Below, piece by piece: positions 46,115-55,409 of a DNA stretch of 64,000 bases (its first letter is position 1; each line of letters begins with the position of its first letter). The stretch spans positions 1-64,000 of the forward strand of contig JAEZKY010000331.1 in the NCBI GenBank assembly GCA_023435985.1, given 5' to 3'. Source of the stretch: Bacillota bacterium (GTDB taxonomy: Bacteria; Bacillota; Clostridia; Clostridiales; Clostridiaceae). The notes below the pieces were generated by a model. The model was not told where the DNA came from. It saw nothing but the letters and a program-made list of their open reading frames with translations, and did not search any database. Made by a program: the position numbers and the translations under genes.

Positions 46115-47815
46115 ATGAAAAATTTAGAAGAATTAAAAAGAGAATTAGATAGAATTGATGGGAAAAGTTATAAGCTATATAAAAACCTAGAAGGGCAATA
46201 TGATTTTAAAAATTATATATTGAGCATAGATCATGTTCAAGGGGATCCTTTTGCAGCACCATCTAGAATTAGAGTAATAGTGAATCAAAATGTGGCTGGG
46301 TTTCCAAAGGAGCTTTTTGATAGTAAATACAAAAATATTGCAGCAGCAGATTATTTGACAAGAGAATTTTATTACAATATAAATAAGTGCAGTGAAAGAA
46401 TTTTTGGTTCAGGAAAGAGTGGTTTGATAGTTATAAGTAAATGCCCTCAGCAAATATTAGAGAGAACTTCAATAATTATAGACAATGATAAGCTAGAAGC
46501 AAGGTTTTATGTTGGATTTCCTGCAAGAGGAAGGAGTGTTTTAGCAAAGGAACTTGAAAAGATTTTATATAATGTTATACCAAATATTGTTGAGAAAACT
46601 TTGATATACAAAAACATTAATAGTGAAAAGCTGATAAATAGAGTAAAGCTAATGGAAGATCAGGAATACATAAGAGAAGAACTAGATAAAAGAGGCCTGA
46701 TTGCATTTATTGCCAATGGATCAATTTTACCTAGAGAAAGTGGAATATCTTCGAGGCCATTAAAAAATGGGAAAGTATTTGTTTCACCTAAGGAATTAGA
46801 AGTGGAGTTTAATACGCAAAGTAACGGAACAATTAAAGGAATGGGAATAAAAAAAGGTATAACTCTTATCGTTGGAGGAGGATATCATGGTAAATCCACA
46901 TTATTAAGAGCTTTAGAACTTGGCGTTTATAATCATATTGAGGGTGATGGAAGAGAATTTGTAATAACAGATAAATCTGCACTGAAAGTGAGAGCAGAAG
47001 ATAATAGATGTGTAACAAAAACAGATATATCGTTATTTATAAATAATCTGCCAAATGAAAAAAATACTACAGAATTCTGTACAGAGAATGCAAGTGGAAG
47101 CACCTCGCAGGCTGCTAATATAATAGAAGGAATAGAAAGTGGCAGCAGGGTATTATTAATAGATGAAGATACGTCAGCTACTAACTTTATGATGAGAGAT
47201 GAGCTAATGCAAAAGCTGGTTTCAAAAGAAAAGGAACCAATAACACCATTTATTGAAGTAGTTAAGCCCTTATATGAACAAAAAGGAATTTCAACAATAA
47301 TGGTAGTTGGAAGCTGTGGAGATTTTTTTGATGTAGCAGATTGTGTGATTCAAATGGATAATTATGAAACTAAGGATGTTACAAAAGAGGCTAAAGAGTT
47401 AAGAAGCGGACATATAATAAAAAGAATTAAGGATAGAAATTTAAAAATAGATATTTCATTTAATAGAGTGGTGAAAAAAGGAACTATTCAAGCTGGTGAA
47501 AAGGGCGTAAAAATAAAAACAATGGGGTTAGATGCAATAAGTATAAATAAAGAAGAGATAAATTTGAGAACTGTAGAACAAATAGTAGATAATGAGCAGC
47601 TAAATGCAATAGGTTCTATTATGAAATGGGCAGAGGATAATATTGTGGATAAAAATCTAAGTTTAGAAAAATTTGTGGATAAAATAATTAATGAAATAGA
47701 TAAAAACGGGTTATTGTTTATTGAAAGGGTGAAAGGCGGAAGTGGAAGTTTAGCTATGCCGAGAAAGCAAGAAATAATGGCAGCTTATAATAGGTATAGA
47801 AAGCTAAAAATGTAA
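46115..47815 (+). CDS. ABC-class P-loop ATPase (ABC_ATPase family)
   Basis: A 566-residue soluble protein of the family annotated as ABC_ATPase. Walker A is GGGYHGKSTLLRALE at about residue 251. The Walker B-like RVLLIDEDTSATNFM lies about 95 residues later, and ASGSTSQAANI is signature-like between them. The N-terminal 200 residues are unique to the family. It acts without membrane segments, and its substrate or nucleic-acid role is unknown. AGGTG plus the ATG at 46115 is preferred over the GTG at 46106. No obvious partners flank it. Confidence 0.85.
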   Translation: MKNLEELKRELDRIDGKSYKLYKNLEGQYDFKNYILSIDHVQGDPFAAPSRIRVIVNQNVAGFPKELFDSKYKNIAAADYLTREFYYNINKCSERIFGSGKSGLIVISKCPQQILERTSIIIDNDKLEARFYVGFPARGRSVLAKELEKILYNVIPNIVEKTLIYKNINSEKLINRVKLMEDQEYIREELDKRGLIAFIANGSILPRESGISSRPLKNGKVFVSPKELEVEFNTQSNGTIKGMGIKKGITLIVGGGYHGKSTLLRALELGVYNHIEGDGREFVITDKSALKVRAEDNRCVTKTDISLFINNLPNEKNTTEFCTENASGSTSQAANIIEGIESGSRVLLIDEDTSATNFMMRDELMQKLVSKEKEPITPFIEVVKPLYEQKGISTIMVVGSCGDFFDVADCVIQMDNYETKDVTKEAKELRSGHIIKRIKDRNLKIDISFNRVVKKGTIQAGEKGVKIKTMGLDAISINKEEINLRTVEQIVDNEQLNAIGSIMKWAEDNIVDKNLSLEKFVDKIINEIDKNGLLFIERVKGGSGSLAMPRKQEIMAAYNRYRKLKM

Positions 47816-47996
47816 TATTTGTTTAGTAATAAGCCATAGATAAACATTTTCAATTTTTTAGCTGTAAAAATTATCGAATTTGAAATTTTTATTAAAGAAT
47901 CATGTATTTCATAGTGACTTTGTCAGAAAAAGGTGATATATTAGTAAATAATAGGATGGATGAAGCTTAAACTATGATAGGAGGAATGTTTTATTT

Positions 47997-48386
47997 ATGT
48001 ATGAAATGAAAGAAGAGTACAAAATTGGGGTAGAACTAATTGATAATCAACATAAGAAGCTGTTTGAATTAGCAGATAAAGCTTACATGTTACTAAAAGA
48101 CGAGTTTACAATTGATAAGTATGACAAAATAGTAGAAATACTACAGGAATTAAAGGAGTACACTATTTTTCATTTTAAATCAGAAGAAGAGTATATGGCA
48201 AGTATAAACTATAAGAGAATGTTCACTCAAAAGGTAGAGCATGATGCGTTTATTAAAAAACTTGAAGCAATTGATTTAAAAAATGTTGATGAAAATCAAG
48301 ATGAGAGCTTAATGGAAGTGCTGAATTTTTTAAACGATTGGTTGACTGAACATATATTAAAAAATGACAAGCTTATAGGACAATAA
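47997..48386 (+). CDS. bacteriohemerythrin
   Basis: A 129-residue four-helix-bundle protein with the di-iron ligands of hemerythrin: DNQHKKLFELA (His19, helix 1), IFHFKSEEEYM (His and Glu), VEHDAFIKK (His) and WLTEHILKND (His, Asp). It binds O2 reversibly at a di-iron site and may sense or scavenge oxygen. GGAGGAA at 47980-47986 is a little far (about 11 bases) from the ATG at 47997, but no better start exists. It is followed by the FMN riboswitch/ribU unit. Confidence 0.93.
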   Translation: MYEMKEEYKIGVELIDNQHKKLFELADKAYMLLKDEFTIDKYDKIVEILQELKEYTIFHFKSEEEYMASINYKRMFTQKVEHDAFIKKLEAIDLKNVDENQDESLMEVLNFLNDWLTEHILKNDKLIGQ

Positions 48387-48507
48387 AACAGATTATATAA
48401 TTAGTATTTGTTTTTATAATTAGAAATTAATATTTTTACTAGCAATAAAAACATATTGAAAAGTATATAATAAAGTTATATAATTAAGAAAATAAAAAAT
48501 ATAATAT

Positions 48508-48614
48508 CTTCAGGGCAGGGTGTGAATCCCTACCGGCGGTACAGCCCGCGAGCTTAAAGTAAGCAGATTCGGTGTAATTCCGAAGCCGACAGTATAGTCT
48601 GGATGAAAGAAGGT
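48508..48614 (+). promoter_or_regulatory. FMN riboswitch (RFN element)
   Basis: Shows the RFN core in order: TTCAGGGCAGGGTGTGAATC, CCTACCGGCGGTACAGCCCG, AGATTCGGTGTAATTCCG-like P4/P5 segments and ATAGTCTGGATGAAAGAAGG at the end. With FMN bound, transcription of ribU should stop at the terminator at 48663. Confidence 0.95.
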
Positions 48615-48662
48615 AACCTATTAGAGATTTTGATTTTTGTAATTTAGCTCTTTGAGTTTAAG

Positions 48663-48687
48663 CCCTGATGTTTAACATCGGGGTTTT
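48663..48687 (+). terminator. riboswitch-linked terminator
   Basis: CCCTGATGT pairs with ACATCGGGG around TTA, followed by TTTTTTT; it lies between the RFN element and ribU. Confidence 0.9.
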
Positions 48688-48782
48688 TTTAATGTTTAAA
48701 AACAAACGTTCAAATGCAGTTAATTGAAAATAGAATAACTAATAAGCTACACCAGGAAGATAATCTTTTGGGAGGTAGAAAG

Positions 48783-49367
48783 ATGAACGAAAAAACAAGT
48801 AAAATGGTGAAAATATCTTTATTAGCAGCAATAGCACTTATACTTAGGTATATAGAAATTCCAATAATACCGCCATTTCCATGGTTACAATTTGACTTAA
48901 GTGATGTTCCGGCAATGCTTGGGGTATTTGGTTTTGGGCCAATGGCAGGAATAATAATAGAGTTATTAAAAAATGTTGTAATATTAGCGATAAAAGGAAC
49001 AAGTACAGGCTTCGTTGGAGAGGTTGCGAACTTTTTATTTGGAGTTGCATTAATCCTACCAGCTGGACTTGTGTACCATAAAAAGAAAAGCAAAAAAAAT
49101 GCTATACTTGGAATGATATTAGGAGCAGTTGTTATGCAGATAGTAGGAATTATAGGAAATGTATATCTATTATTACCTGCTTATGGAATGCATGTGGATA
49201 ATGCTTATCTTATGTGGTATATTACTGCAGGATTATTACCAATTAATGCTATAAAAGCACTTATAACATCAATATTAACTTATGTATTATACAAAAGGAT
49301 TTCGGTTTCAATATTCAAAGCAGAAGCTAATTTTGGAAGTATAGAAGATACAACAAAAACTATATAG
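48783..49367 (+). CDS. ribU: riboflavin ECF transporter S component
   Basis: A 194-residue membrane protein with about six helices, of the RibU type. It starts KISLLAAIALILRYIEIPII and has FDLSDVPAMLGVFGFGPMAG, which forms the riboflavin-binding segment in RibU. With the shared ECF energising module it imports riboflavin. GGGAGG at 48770-48775 fits the ATG at 48783, while an upstream frame start at 48714 does not. FMN riboswitch control upstream strongly supports the substrate. Confidence 0.95.
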   Translation: MNEKTSKMVKISLLAAIALILRYIEIPIIPPFPWLQFDLSDVPAMLGVFGFGPMAGIIIELLKNVVILAIKGTSTGFVGEVANFLFGVALILPAGLVYHKKKSKKNAILGMILGAVVMQIVGIIGNVYLLLPAYGMHVDNAYLMWYITAGLLPINAIKALITSILTYVLYKRISVSIFKAEANFGSIEDTTKTI

Positions 49368-49376
49368 AAATATAGA

Positions 49377-49424
49377 AAAAGCTGTGGCAAAATGGTTAAA
49401 AACATTTTGTCACAGCTTTTTTTA
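49377..49424 (+). terminator. intrinsic terminator after ribU
   Basis: AAAAGCTGTGGCAAAATG pairs with CATTTTGTCACAGCTTTT around GTTAAAAA, then TTT. Confidence 0.92.
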
Positions 49425-49612
49425 CTAATAAAGGCTTACGAATTGATTTTATGCTTTTGGGAAAAGTAATTATAAGAAATAGATAAGGAGAAATTAAATA
49501 GAATAATTATAGTTTTATTAGTTAATAAAATTAGTTAATTAATAATAACTATTGATTAATAATTCCTTATCTGGTATTATATTAATATAGAGATAAGAAA
49601 AGGGGTGTTTCA

Positions 49613-50800
49613 ATGAGTTTTAGAATAAATGATACAGTAACATGGGTTGGAAAGATTGATTGGGAATTAAAAAAGTTTCATGGAGATGAATATTCAACGC
49701 ATAAAGGCTCATCGTATAATTCCTATTTGATTAGAGATGAGAAAACAGTCTTAATTGATACAGTTTGGGAGCCGTTCAATAAAGAATTCATTACTAATTT
49801 AAAAAAAGAAATTGATATAAATAAAATTGATTATATAGTTATGAATCATTCAGAAGTAGATCATAGTGGTGCATTAGTAGAACTTATGAAGGAGATACCT
49901 AATACTCCTATATACTGCACTAAGAGCGGTGTTAAAGTATTAAAAGGCCATTATCATCAAGAGTGGAACTTTGTTGAAGTAAAAACTGGAGATACTTTGG
50001 ATATAGGTAAACACAAACTTACTTTTATTGAAGCTAGTATGCTTCATTGGCCAGATACTATGTTTACATATCTATCAGGGGAAAATATTTTATTTAGTAA
50101 TGATGGTTTTGGTCAGCACTATGCTTCAGAGTATATGTATAATGATAAAGTTGATCAGTCAGAATTATATCAGGAAGCACTTAAGTATTATGCTAATATA
50201 TTGACCCCGTTTAGTAAACAGGTTTCAAGAAAAATCGAAGAAATCTTAAGCTTCAACTTACCGATAGATATGATTTGCTCAAGTCATGGAGTAATATGGA
50301 GGGATAATCCTATACAGATAGTAAATAAATATTTAGAATGGGCAAATGAGTATAAAGAAAATCAAATCACAATAATTTATGATAGTATGTGGAATGCAAC
50401 AAGAAGGATGGCAGAATGTATAGCAGAAGGTATAAAAAATAATAATAAGGATGTAGCAATAAAAATTATCAACAGTGCTAAAGGTGATAAAAATGATATT
50501 TCTGTGGAAGCTTTTAAATCAAAAATAGTGCTTGTTGGTTCTTCAACAATAAATAACGGAATTTTAACATCAACAGCAGCAATATTGGAAATGATTAAAG
50601 GATTAAAATTCAAAGGAAAAAAAGGAGCCGCTTTTGGCAGTTATGGATGGAGTGGTGAAGCTACAAAATTAATTACAGAGGAGTTAGAAAAATCTGGCTT
50701 TGAAGTAATTAATTCAGGAATAAGAGAATTATGGAATCCCGATGAAGATGCACTAAATAGGTGCAGGGAATTTGGTAAAGCAATTGCAGAAATGCTTTAA
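49613..50800 (+). CDS. FprA-type flavodiiron protein
   Basis: A 395-residue soluble enzyme. The N-terminal metallo-beta-lactamase-like domain has the di-iron ligands in NHSEVDHSGALVE, MLHWPDTMF, FGQHYASEY and a late SSHG. The C-terminal flavodoxin domain (about 250-395) has YDSMWNATRRMAE and GSSTINNGI for FMN. Such proteins reduce O2 to water (or NO to N2O) with electrons from rubredoxin, protecting anaerobes. AGGGGTG precedes the ATG, and the rubredoxin gene follows 68 bp later. Confidence 0.95.
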   Translation: MSFRINDTVTWVGKIDWELKKFHGDEYSTHKGSSYNSYLIRDEKTVLIDTVWEPFNKEFITNLKKEIDINKIDYIVMNHSEVDHSGALVELMKEIPNTPIYCTKSGVKVLKGHYHQEWNFVEVKTGDTLDIGKHKLTFIEASMLHWPDTMFTYLSGENILFSNDGFGQHYASEYMYNDKVDQSELYQEALKYYANILTPFSKQVSRKIEEILSFNLPIDMICSSHGVIWRDNPIQIVNKYLEWANEYKENQITIIYDSMWNATRRMAECIAEGIKNNNKDVAIKIINSAKGDKNDISVEAFKSKIVLVGSSTINNGILTSTAAILEMIKGLKFKGKKGAAFGSYGWSGEATKLITEELEKSGFEVINSGIRELWNPDEDALNRCREFGKAIAEML

Positions 50801-50868
50801 ATATATTTGATATAAATTAATAAATATTAGTATTTAAATAATAATTAAATTTAGAGGAGGTTTTTATT

Positions 50869-51027
50869 ATGGAAAAGTATATTTGTACAGTATGTGGTTA
50901 TATTTATGATGAGGCATTAGGTGATCCAGATAATGGAGTTGCACCAGGAACAAAGTTTGAAGATATTCCTGATGATTGGGTATGTCCATTATGCGGAGTT
51001 CCAAAGTCAGATTTTGAAAAACAATAG
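50869..51027 (+). CDS. rubredoxin
   Basis: A 52-residue protein. [11 protein letters not shown] and [13 protein letters not shown] give the two CxxC pairs that bind one iron. It carries electrons, probably to the flavodiiron protein encoded immediately upstream. GAGGAGG at 50854-50860 precedes the ATG at 50869. The TAG stop overlaps AGGCA, like the hairpin-repeat start at fucO. Confidence 0.97.
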   Translation: MEKYICTVCGYIYDEALGDPDNGVAPGTKFEDIPDDWVCPLCGVPKSDFEKQ

Positions 51028-51204
51028 GCATATTGATCTGGTACTTTTTTGATAATGCCTAATAAAATAGTTAAAATCCAAATATAAAGTTTTAATAAAA
51101 AGGGACGATCAAAATAATTTTAAAAATTTTGAAAGTCCCTTATATATTGTGTATTATTATATTTATAGAAAAGTATTCGAGAATATTATTTTCATGTGCC
51201 TTAA
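51026..51204. repeat. possible degenerate hairpin-repeat copy
   Basis: Left AGGCATATTGATC at 51026 and right TTATTTTCATGTGCCTTA at about 51187-51204 resemble the ends of the 18761/44917 repeats, in inverted orientation. The interior is unlike the other copies and holds the hairpin at 51100. Similarity is limited to the ends. Confidence 0.35.
51100..51141 (+). terminator. hairpin after rubredoxin
   Basis: AAGGGAC with CAAAAT inside pairs with ATTTTG...GTCCCTT; only a weak T-rich tail (TATATATT) follows. Confidence 0.6.
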
Positions 51205-51231
51205 TAATAAATAATTAGGAGAATGAGTTAT

Positions 51232-51996
51232 ATGTTTACGGAAGAAAGATTGGATGAGATATTAAATATATTAAATATGCAGGGTAAAGTTAAGGTTAAA
51301 GATTTAAGTCAAAGGTTTAATGTGACAGAAGATTGTATTAGAAAAGATCTAAAACAGTTAGAACATACAGGAAAATTAAAAAGAACATATGGAGGGGCAA
51401 TTCAAGTTAGGCAGTCTTCTCAAATATATGATATTTCAGAAAGGGAAAAGGTAGATATTTCAGCTAAGAGCATAATTGCAGAAAAAGCCTTAGAATTAAT
51501 TCAAGATAGGGAAACTATATTTTTAGATATTTCCACAATTAATATTTTAATAGCAAAAGCTCTCTTAAAAAGTAAAAAAAGAGTGATAGTTGTAACTAAT
51601 ATGCTTGAGATTGCAAATATTTTAGCGATGTCAGAAAATAATATTACAGTTGTGGTTGCAGCAGGTGTTTTGAATAAAGCATTAAACGGTTTTATTGGAG
51701 CAGCGGCTAATGATTTTATTAAAAAATATAAATTTGATAAAGCCTTTATAGGTAGTTGCGGAATTGATGCTTTTGATAAAAGTATAACTACTTTTGAAAT
51801 TGAGGATGGGATAACCAAAGCAGCTATAATACAATCCAGCAAAAAAACATTTTTGGTAATGGAAAATAAAAAGTTTAATGTAGATGGCAATTATAAATTC
51901 GCTATGATTGATGATATAGATGCAATAATAACAAATGAAAAGCCTAATGAACAGATCACAGAAATATTAGATAATAGCGAAATAGAATTGATATAA
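51232..51996 (+). CDS. DeoR-family transcriptional regulator
   Basis: A 254-residue regulator with the winged HTH VKDLSQRFNVTEDCIRKDLK at about residues 20-40 and hinge KRTYGGAIQV. The sensor domain has IFLDISTINILIAKALL, VVAAGVLNKALNGF and SCGIDAFDKSITTFE. An ATG at 51223 is one base after the ribosome site AGGAG, so the ATG at 51232 is preferred. The next genes are on the other strand, so its targets are not obvious locally. A hairpin at 51999 ends the unit. Confidence 0.85.
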   Translation: MFTEERLDEILNILNMQGKVKVKDLSQRFNVTEDCIRKDLKQLEHTGKLKRTYGGAIQVRQSSQIYDISEREKVDISAKSIIAEKALELIQDRETIFLDISTINILIAKALLKSKKRVIVVTNMLEIANILAMSENNITVVVAAGVLNKALNGFIGAAANDFIKKYKFDKAFIGSCGIDAFDKSITTFEIEDGITKAAIIQSSKKTFLVMENKKFNVDGNYKFAMIDDIDAIITNEKPNEQITEILDNSEIELI

Positions 51997-51998
51997 AA

Positions 51999-52033
51999 AT
52001 GATAGTAGAGTTCCTAGGGAACTTTACTATCAT
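51999..52033. terminator. bidirectional hairpin between convergent deoR and rimI genes
   Basis: ATGATAGTAGAGTTCC pairs with GGAACTTTACTATCAT (one T-T mismatch) with a 3-nt loop; it overlaps the last codons of rimI. Confidence 0.65.
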
Positions 52034-52470
52034 CTTAGCCACATGATAATGGCATCTTCTTTATTATCTTCGTAATAGCCTCTTCTAATTCCATCCTGCT
52101 TAAAATTGTATTTTTCATATAATGCTTTTGCGGCTGTATTACTGCTTCTAACTTCAAGGGTAAAGGCGGTGCAGGCCCGCTCATTTTTACAATAATAAAT
52201 TAATTCATTAAGGAGCTTAGATGCAATTCCTTGCTTTCTGCAGTTTGGGTGTATAGCTATATTTGTTATATGTGCTTCATCTAAAATGATCCATGTTCCT
52301 GCAAAACCAACAACTTTTCCATCAAGTCTTGCTATAAAATATTTAGCCACAGGATTAGATAATTCTTGTATATAGGATTCTATGCTCCAGGAAACAGAGA
52401 AACTTAATGAGCTTATTTCTAGAACTTCATCAATGTCTTCTTCTTTCATCAAATCAATAGTTACACACAT
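52030..52470 (-). CDS. rimI: ribosomal protein S18 alanine N-acetyltransferase
   Basis: A 146-residue GNAT protein. HITNIAIHPNCRKQGIASKL is the acetyl-CoA motif and EVRSSNTAAKALYEKYNFKQ the RimI C-terminal motif. It acetylates the N-terminus of ribosomal protein S18 in well-studied relatives. Its gene follows tsaB with a two-base gap, as is common in Firmicutes, forming the tsaE-tsaB-rimI operon on the minus strand. Confidence 0.92.
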   Translation of the reverse strand: MCVTIDLMKEEDIDEVLEISSLSFSVSWSIESYIQELSNPVAKYFIARLDGKVVGFAGTWIILDEAHITNIAIHPNCRKQGIASKLLNELIYYCKNERACTAFTLEVRSSNTAAKALYEKYNFKQDGIRRGYYEDNKEDAIIMWLR

Positions 52471-52472
52471 AT

Positions 52473-53219
52473 CTATTTCATCCTTTGCTCATATTCTCTT
52501 TCAGCTTGTGATTTCTTCAGGTAAAATGGAGTAGAGTTTGGATCATCAAAATCACCATTTTTTAATAATACATTGCCTATTTCGCCTAAAGAAGAAGCAC
52601 GAACTAAATTAAGATGATTAGGTGGAAAATAACAATTTGGACAATTTTCAATTAAATAATCCTTATATTTATCTACACCATCACCAATAAATATAACTTT
52701 TTCTTCTTTTGCTTTGATAATTTCTACAAGTTCATTAAGATCTAGAGCAGAATAATCTAAAATTTTTTCTAGTGTAACTGGAAGATCAGAATCTGCATTG
52801 TTTGATTTCATGTCAGTTATGGAATCAGCAGCATGCCCCTTATACAATGCAGTATATACACTATTTCGTAATGCATCCATTATAGGACATATAATTCCAT
52901 CAAAATTAGCTGCGCTTAGCGCTAAAGCATCTAGACTTGATACACTGACATAAGGTTTATTACTTCCAAAGCTAAGCCCTTTTATTGTGGCCATACCTAT
53001 TCTAAGGCCAGTGAAAGAACCAGGGCCTTTAGAAACAACATATCCATCGATATCTTCTATATTTAAGTTATTAGCTTTTAATAAATTTTCGATTATGGAC
53101 ATGAGAATGACAGAGTGCTCTTTCTTATCATTTAAAGTAATTTCTCCAAGTAATTTATTATCCTTCATTAAAGCAGCAGTTGCTACCTTTGAAGATGAAT
53201 CTATAGAGAGTATAATCAT
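52473..53219 (-). CDS. tsaB: tRNA t6A modification protein TsaB
   Basis: A 248-residue ASKHA-fold protein starting IILSIDSSSKVATAALMKD with VVSKGPGSFTGLRIGMATIK, the TsaB signature. It is the inactive-kinase partner of TsaD in making N6-threonylcarbamoyladenosine at tRNA position 37. The start overlaps the tsaE stop by four bases. tsaD is not in this window. Confidence 0.94.
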   Translation of the reverse strand: MIILSIDSSSKVATAALMKDNKLLGEITLNDKKEHSVILMSIIENLLKANNLNIEDIDGYVVSKGPGSFTGLRIGMATIKGLSFGSNKPYVSVSSLDALALSAANFDGIICPIMDALRNSVYTALYKGHAADSITDMKSNNADSDLPVTLEKILDYSALDLNELVEIIKAKEEKVIFIGDGVDKYKDYLIENCPNCYFPPNHLNLVRASSLGEIGNVLLKNGDFDDPNSTPFYLKKSQAEREYEQRMK

Positions 53220-53677
53220 ATCTTCAACTCCTTTATATAATCATATCTTCCTCCATAAGGAGTTAAAATTATTTTTCTGTAATCTTCACCTTTAGTAAGA
53301 TCCTTTTTTATATTTATATGAAGTAAATCATCTGGTAGAATTTCTTCTATATAATTTGCCCATTCAATAATAGATACTGCATCTGAAAAAATATAGTCAT
53401 CAAAGCCAATTGCATAAATTTCATCAGGGTCATTTACTCTATATACATCAAAATGGTTGAGTTTTAATCTACCACTATCATATTCATTAACAATTGTAAA
53501 AGTTGGACTTGTAATAGTATCGGTTACTCCAAGGCCTTGTGCAATTCCCTTAGTAATATGAGTTTTGCCAACCCCTAAATCTCCAGTTAAACAGATTATA
53601 TCACCGGTATTTAATAATTTACCTAATTCTATCCCAAGATTAGTGGTATCAGCTACATTATAAATTTCAAATTCCAT
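53216..53677 (-). CDS. tsaE: tRNA t6A modification ATPase TsaE
   Basis: A 153-residue ATPase. Walker A LTGDLGVGKTHITKGIAQ, SPTFTIVNEYDSG and the acidic switch LNHFDVYRVNDP are characteristic. It supports the TsaB-TsaD complex in t6A formation. AAGGAGG lies just before its ATG. It is the first gene of the minus-strand operon. Confidence 0.95.
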   Translation of the reverse strand: MEFEIYNVADTTNLGIELGKLLNTGDIICLTGDLGVGKTHITKGIAQGLGVTDTITSPTFTIVNEYDSGRLKLNHFDVYRVNDPDEIYAIGFDDYIFSDAVSIIEWANYIEEILPDDLLHINIKKDLTKGEDYRKIILTPYGGRYDYIKELKI

Positions 53678-53734
53678 GAAATACCTCCTTCAAGTGAGAA
53701 CACATTCACACGTTAGATTTTTCTCACACACGCT

Positions 53735-53790
53735 AAAAAAGTCAGATGTATAAAGAAACCTATGGTTCTATAGTCATCTGCGATTTTTTT
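53735..53790. terminator. terminator-like hairpin upstream of tsaE
   Basis: CAGATG ... GAAACC pairs with GGTTC ... CATCTG with small bulges; A runs on the left and T runs on the right make it work both ways. Confidence 0.7.
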
Positions 53791-54149
53791 GTTTAAAATT
53801 CTATCCAAATAGTTTATAATACATTCTGAGTGAAAATAATAAAAACGAGGCTTATAAATTCTCATCCTTTTATTTTATATCAAAATTATATAAAAGCAAA
53901 TTAAAAATATTGTTTATAAGTAACTTTAATATTACATAAATTAAATATTCAGAAAAAATGTAATAAATTTGTATATATTTCTTCTGAATATGTTGGTATA
54001 ATAAAGTAAAATATATGCTAAACTGTAATTAACAAAAATAATAAATGAATAGAGAATTAATTATTTTTGCTACATAAATTATAAATTGTTCTATATTTAT
54101 TAATTAATAAGTATATTAGAAAGAAAATTATAAGAAGTCAGTCAATTTT
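53791..54149. other. intergenic region before the ZnuA-like gene
   Basis: About 360 bp of AT-rich DNA, no gene or RNA seen. TATAAT-like -10 sequences are frequent; no operator stands out. Confidence 0.4.
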
Positions 54150-54163
54150 GGAGGTGACTTATT

Positions 54164-55069
54164 TTGAAGAAGATTACCTTTGCAATGATAATAATAACTA
54201 TTGCATTGTCTTTTGGTATGAGTTTTTTTTCAAATCCTTTGTTAGCAAACACTGACAATAATAGAACAGAAAATAGAGATAAATATTTAAATATAATGAC
54301 AGTTAATAAACCACAATATGATATGGTTAAGAAAATCACAAAAGATAGGAATAATGTAGAGTATATGCTTACTGAGGAGAAGGATATTAGTGAGTTTAAA
54401 TATAGTGAGGATGTTTTAAATAACATATCTAATATGGATTTATTTATATATTCTGGTACTTCATTTGAACCTTGGAGTAATTCCCTTATTGATGAATTAA
54501 AGAAGGGCAATGTTGGAATAATAAATTTAGCAAGGGGTATAAGACTTTTAAGCTATACACAAGGTAGTGATACCAAGGAGAATCCTTATTATTTTGAAGG
54601 CATAGAGGAATATAAGATAGCTTTGTATAATGTAAAAGCAGCTATTCAAGATAAAGATCCTCAAAATAGAGATTATTATGAGGAAAATTACAATGAAGCC
54701 GTAAAAGAACTTGATGATAATTTAAAGAAATACAGTGATAAATTAAAATCTCTTAGTGAATATAAATTTATAACATTAAATAATGATTTTGATTACTTGA
54801 CTAAATCTTTAAGCTTAAATACCATTCAACTTGATAATCATGAAATGGGTGAGTTTATAAAAATTAATAATTTGGATCCGAAGAAAGTCATTATAATAGT
54901 TGATGGAGAAGCAGGAACTAAATTAGATTTATCAGGATATAATACAGTAAAGTTGTGGAAATATTATGGAGAGAATTCTTTTGATGATTTGATTTTATAC
55001 AATGTACAAGAATTAGCTAAATTAGCTCCAGAAAAAGATGATAAAGCTTCTAGCAATGTAGCAGCATAA
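54164..55069 (+). CDS. ZnuA-like (SBP_bac_9) exported protein lacking metal ligands
   Basis: A 301-residue protein with a signal peptide (about residues 1-28) but no lipobox Cys. It shows the cluster A-I binding-protein layout: LNIMTVNKPQYDMVKKITKD, then MDLFIYSGTSFEPWSNSLID, a long helix at about 165-205, and LKLWKYYGENSF-like C-terminal strands. The His residues that bind Zn/Mn in this family are absent: the segment aligned to xPHxWL reads ENPYYFEGIEEYK, and the first-ligand loop (MLTEEKDISEFKYS) has no His. Either it binds another ligand or it is structural. The start is a TTG at 54164 with GGAGGTGA six bases upstream. No permease or ATPase genes are adjacent. Confidence 0.78.
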   Translation: MKKITFAMIIITIALSFGMSFFSNPLLANTDNNRTENRDKYLNIMTVNKPQYDMVKKITKDRNNVEYMLTEEKDISEFKYSEDVLNNISNMDLFIYSGTSFEPWSNSLIDELKKGNVGIINLARGIRLLSYTQGSDTKENPYYFEGIEEYKIALYNVKAAIQDKDPQNRDYYEENYNEAVKELDDNLKKYSDKLKSLSEYKFITLNNDFDYLTKSLSLNTIQLDNHEMGEFIKINNLDPKKVIIIVDGEAGTKLDLSGYNTVKLWKYYGENSFDDLILYNVQELAKLAPEKDDKASSNVAA

Positions 55070-55128
55070 GCTGATTTTAACTTAATATTAGTTATTTAGT
55101 ATTTTAATAAAATATATTTACTTATTTA

Positions 55129-55183
55129 GACTGCTAAAAAAAGTTATTTTATAATTAGGATAGCTTTTTTTAGTAGTCTTTTT
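55129..55183 (+). terminator. intrinsic terminator after the ZnuA-like gene
   Basis: GACTGCTAAAAAAAG pairs with CTTTTTTTAGTAGTC around an AT loop, then TTTTT. Confidence 0.88.
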
Positions 55184-55409
55184 AGCTGTGTCCCCAATTA
55201 GCTAAATAAAGTTAGTCTTTCTATTTGTGTAATTAATCACAATATATTATTACAACTTAAATATAAATAAAAATTTTTTTGTTTTGATGTGATTTTTCTA
55301 GATAACCCATATATCCAATATGAATGAATAAAGATAGTGAATTGTCATTATTCAAAGAGAATTTAAATTAAGGAAAGTCTATATTGAAAAATGAGGGGGA
55401 ATGGTAATT

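Noticed and set aside
48714..48782. Upstream extension of ribU
   Set aside because: It would start right after the riboswitch terminator without a ribosome site; the ATG at 48783 has GGGAGG.
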